Shown here: positions 4,910 to 6,800 of the stretch, piece by piece
Layout: every line of letters starts with the position of its first letter
How positions within the stretch are numbered: the stretch's first letter is position 1
Assembly (NCBI GenBank): GCA_900540335.1
Contig: UQFC01000120.1
Location: 1 to 6,800 of the forward strand
DNA from: an uncultured Clostridium sp.
GTDB lineage: Bacteria; Bacillota; Clostridia; Lachnospirales; Lachnospiraceae
Direction: 5' to 3'
Length of the DNA: 6,800 nucleotides
Made by a program: the position numbers and the translations under genes
The notes under the pieces: model-generated
The model's input: the letters and a program-made list of their open reading frames with translations, nothing else
The model's database searches: none
What the model was told of the DNA's origin: nothing

Positions 4910-5692
4910 ATGCTGGCACAGCAGAGACACAAACGGATTTTAGAATTACTTCAGGAAAACGGCACAGTTCACACCTCGGATCTGGTACGGGAAATGAATG
5001 TTTCCTCAGAAACAGTTCGTAAGGATCTGGATGCACTGGAACAGTCCGGGCAGCTGGTGAGGGTTCATGGAGGAGCAGTGCCTGCGGCAGAAAAAAGTGA
5101 AACAGCTCCGTCCGGCGGCTATATTTCCCTGCAGACCCGCAATACACAGCATATGGAGGAGAAGGCAGCGATTGCCTCCTACGCGGCAGGACTGGTTAAG
5201 GAGCATCAGGTGGTAGCTCTGGATTATGGAAGTACCAGTCTGGTGATGGCAAAGGAGCTGGCCCGCCGGTTCCAGTCTCTGACTGTCATTACCAATTCGG
5301 TCCAGAATGCCCTGGCTCTGGTTGATTGTCCGGGCTTTACGATTATTCTGGTGGGAGGAATTCTGAATAAAGAAGAGCTTTCTCTGGGAAATGATTTTTC
5401 CCCGCTTTTAGAGAATCTTCATATCGATGTTTTATTTATGTCTGTGACAGGGGTACATCCGGCGATTGGATTGACAGACCAAAGCTTCAGCGAAGCGCGT
5501 GTCCAGAATCAGATGCGTCAGATGGCCAGCCGGACAGTGGTGCTGGCAGACTCCAGCAAGTTCGGCCGGGCCAGTCTGGTGAAAATCTGCGCACTGCAGG
5601 AGGTAAGCGGAATCGTTACAGACAGCGGTGTGGATCTGGATCTGCGGGAGGTAATCAGGGGAACCGGTGTAGAGCTGATGGTGGTGTCGTAA
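4910..5692 (+). CDS. DeoR/GlpR-family transcriptional regulator of the divergent operon
   Basis: The 260-residue cytoplasmic protein has the standard family length. Residues 1-57 form the DeoR winged helix-turn-helix: MLAQQRHKRILELL, then SDLVREMNVSSETVRKDL (23-40), then the wing VRVHGGAV (50-57). Residues from about 80 form the sugar-phosphate-sensing DeoRC domain, with DYGST (105-109), ITNS (127-130), LVGGIL (147-152) and ADSSKFGR (213-220), the usual phosphate-contact and isomerase-fold motifs, all intact. Such proteins typically repress a neighbouring catabolic operon until a phosphorylated sugar binds. Placement back-to-back with the MFS operon strongly suggests that operon is its target, and autoregulation is likely through the shared region. 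The start was chosen from the GGAGGG at 4898-4903 and the canonical MLxxxRHxxI N-terminus. The gene is followed by a terminator 90 bases downstream. Its ligand cannot be told from sequence. Confidence 0.93.
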   Translation: MLAQQRHKRILELLQENGTVHTSDLVREMNVSSETVRKDLDALEQSGQLVRVHGGAVPAAEKSETAPSGGYISLQTRNTQHMEEKAAIASYAAGLVKEHQVVALDYGSTSLVMAKELARRFQSLTVITNSVQNALALVDCPGFTIILVGGILNKEELSLGNDFSPLLENLHIDVLFMSVTGVHPAIGLTDQSFSEARVQNQMRQMASRTVVLADSSKFGRASLVKICALQEVSGIVTDSGVDLDLREVIRGTGVELMVVS

Positions 5693-5781
5693 TGACAAAA
5701 TGACAACCGGATAGAATAAATAGTTAGCCATATTTGTCCTGAAAAAGGCGATGTTGCATAGATGATGATACAAAGGAGAGT

Positions 5782-5816
5782 CTCCGCTGTTTTATAATAG
5801 AACAGCGGAGTTTTTT
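5782..5816 (+). terminator. Intrinsic terminator of the regulator gene
   Basis: CTCCGCTGTT (5782-5791) pairs perfectly with AACAGCGGAG (5801-5810) around a 9-base loop and is followed by six T's (5811-5816). On the other strand no T-run follows, so it acts rightward only. The 89 bases between the regulator stop and this hairpin contain no gene I can support. Confidence 0.9.
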
Positions 5817-5883
5817 AGATATGAGTTTATTTAAGTTCAAAATTTATTTGTTTTCAAAAGCGAATTGAAAGGAATGGTAATGT
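5817..5883. other. A+T-rich spacer between the regulator terminator and the peptidase gene
   Basis: This short stretch holds only A/T-rich sequence and a weak TTTCAA/TTGAAA symmetry near 5853-5872. No terminator with a proper T-run is visible for the leftward peptidase gene, so its transcript may end further left or at a weak signal. Confidence 0.4.
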
Positions 5884-6800
5884 TTAAAGAATAGTAAGCT
5901 CTTTGGTAAGAGTATTTAGGCTTCGTATACCATTTTCTTCTAAAACTAGCAGATCTTCAATTCGTATACCAAATTCCCCTGGAATGTAAATGCCGGGTTC
6001 ACAGGAAAAAACATTACCAATTTCTAATGGAAGGGTATTTGTACTAGAAATAAAAGGTTCTTCATGAAGATCTAACCCGATTCCATGGCCGAGTCTGTGC
6101 GTAAAATAAGAACCATATCCGGCTTTTTCAATAATATTTCTGGCAATTTTGTCTATTTCGGCCGCGGGAATATTTTCTTTCACTGCAGATTTTGCAGCTA
6201 AATGGGCATGAAGAACCACATGATAAATTTCAGAAAAACTTTCTGGAATTTTTCCTATAGCAAAGGTACGGGTAAAGTCTGCTCTATATCCTTTATAGGT
6301 ACCGCCGATATCAAACATTAATACATCACCATAGGATAAAATTCGGTTGCCATTTGTATGATGAGGCAGGGCACTATTTGTTCCGGAAGCAATGATTCCC
6401 TCTCCTACGGCATCGAAGCCTTCGTCAAGTCGTAATTCCATTAAACGGGAGGCAAGCTCACATTCTGTTTTACCTATGAGTGGTTCTGAGAGTAATTTAA
6501 CAAGAGAACGTTCGGCCATATGTTGTGCTTCTTCTATTATTTGAATTTCTTCAGGTTCTTTTTTTCTGCGTAGAGGACTTAATAACACATCAGCATTTTT
6601 CCAGTGGAGATTTGGGGAATGGTTTTGCATAGAAAGAAGGAAGTTTGCACGCATTTCTTTTCCAATGGCAACGCATCCCTTGGATGGCAGTAAACTACAG
6701 ATGATTTTCTCGGCACTATCAAGATCTGTATAGGTGAGTATTTCTAGTTCATCTGCTAAATGTGGTTCATTATCTGCTTCGATAGATGGGAGCAGTAAAA
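5884..6800 (-). CDS. M24-family metallopeptidase (Xaa-Pro aminopeptidase/prolidase type), N-terminus beyond the right edge
   Basis: The frame is open from the right edge to TAA at 5884-5886, giving 304 visible residues. The first 70 or so are the end of a creatinase-type N-terminal domain and the hinge SPLRRKKEPEEI. The rest is a pita-bread catalytic domain that removes residues before proline, in the cytoplasm. All five di-metal ligands are present (visible numbering): Asp163 (MFDIGG), Asp174 (YRADFTRTF), His238 (RLGHGIGLDLHE), Glu267 (SCEPGIYI) and Glu281 (GIRIEDL). The substrate-contact histidines in LPHH (145-148) and in LHEEP (244-248) are also present. An ATG at 6652-6654 is not the start, because homologous-looking sequence continues upstream to the edge. 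Full-length members have about 350-360 residues, so roughly 50 are missing. The gene is visibly richer in A+T than the operon and shows no link to it. PepP and PepQ types cannot be separated here. Confidence 0.9.
   Translation of the reverse strand, partial: LLLPSIEADNEPHLADELEILTYTDLDSAEKIICSLLPSKGCVAIGKEMRANFLLSMQNHSPNLHWKNADVLLSPLRRKKEPEEIQIIEEAQHMAERSLVKLLSEPLIGKTECELASRLMELRLDEGFDAVGEGIIASGTNSALPHHTNGNRILSYGDVLMFDIGGTYKGYRADFTRTFAIGKIPESFSEIYHVVLHAHLAAKSAVKENIPAAEIDKIARNIIEKAGYGSYFTHRLGHGIGLDLHEEPFISSTNTLPLEIGNVFSCEPGIYIPGEFGIRIEDLLVLEENGIRSLNTLTKELTIL

Noticed and set aside
4428..5147. 239-codon minus-strand frame rich in F, L, S, C across the repeat tract and regulator gene
   Set aside because: It is the pyrimidine-rich complement of the T-poor tract, open only because stop codons cannot form readily, and it runs into the regulator gene on the opposite strand.
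6652..6654. Internal ATG as start of the peptidase
   Set aside because: The same frame continues 48 codons to the window edge with sequence fitting the N-terminal creatinase-type domain, and there is no ribosome binding site before this ATG.

Overview
The window looks like a chromosomal stretch of a Gram-positive Firmicute, most likely a gut-type Clostridium (Lachnospiraceae-like). This is inferred from strong AGGAGG-type ribosome binding sites, short intrinsic terminators with T-runs, A+T-rich intergenic DNA between moderately G+C-rich genes, and protein families common in that group. No rRNA, tRNA, CRISPR array or transposase gene was seen.

Left edge (1-550). The 5' end of an unrecognised leftward gene (1-166) is followed by an 11-bp inverted repeat (258-296). 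Next comes a rightward reading frame with no start codon (299-481), which ends in a His/Cys-rich C-terminal domain of the kind attached to secreted nucleases and lipoproteins. It reads as the stump of a gene whose front is missing. A hairpin with A/T flanks (504-547) can terminate transcription from both sides.

Centre (560-5816). A leftward three-gene operon runs from an MFS transporter (3012-4307) through a xylose-isomerase-like TIM-barrel enzyme (1945-2991) to an AGCS-family sodium/amino-acid-type symporter (560-1909). Gaps are 20 and 35 bases, each gene has its own ribosome binding site, and the operon ends at the 504-547 terminator. A DeoR/GlpR-family regulator (4910-5692) is transcribed divergently and ends at its own terminator (5782-5816). 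The 602-base region between them holds a good leftward promoter, one or two rightward promoters, inverted and direct repeats that could be operators, and a roughly 300-base purine-rich leader. That leader contains degenerate 13-base units and an almost perfect 40-base tandem duplication.

The most economical reading is a small catabolic module for a sugar, sugar acid or sugar-amine, controlled by the DeoR protein. One enzyme sits between two unrelated transporters and no kinase, aldolase or dehydrogenase is present, so the substrate and the rest of the pathway cannot be named from this window.

Right edge (5817-6800). A visibly A+T-richer leftward gene encodes an M24 metallopeptidase (Xaa-Pro aminopeptidase/prolidase type) with all metal ligands present. 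Its N-terminus lies beyond the window. It appears unrelated to the operon.
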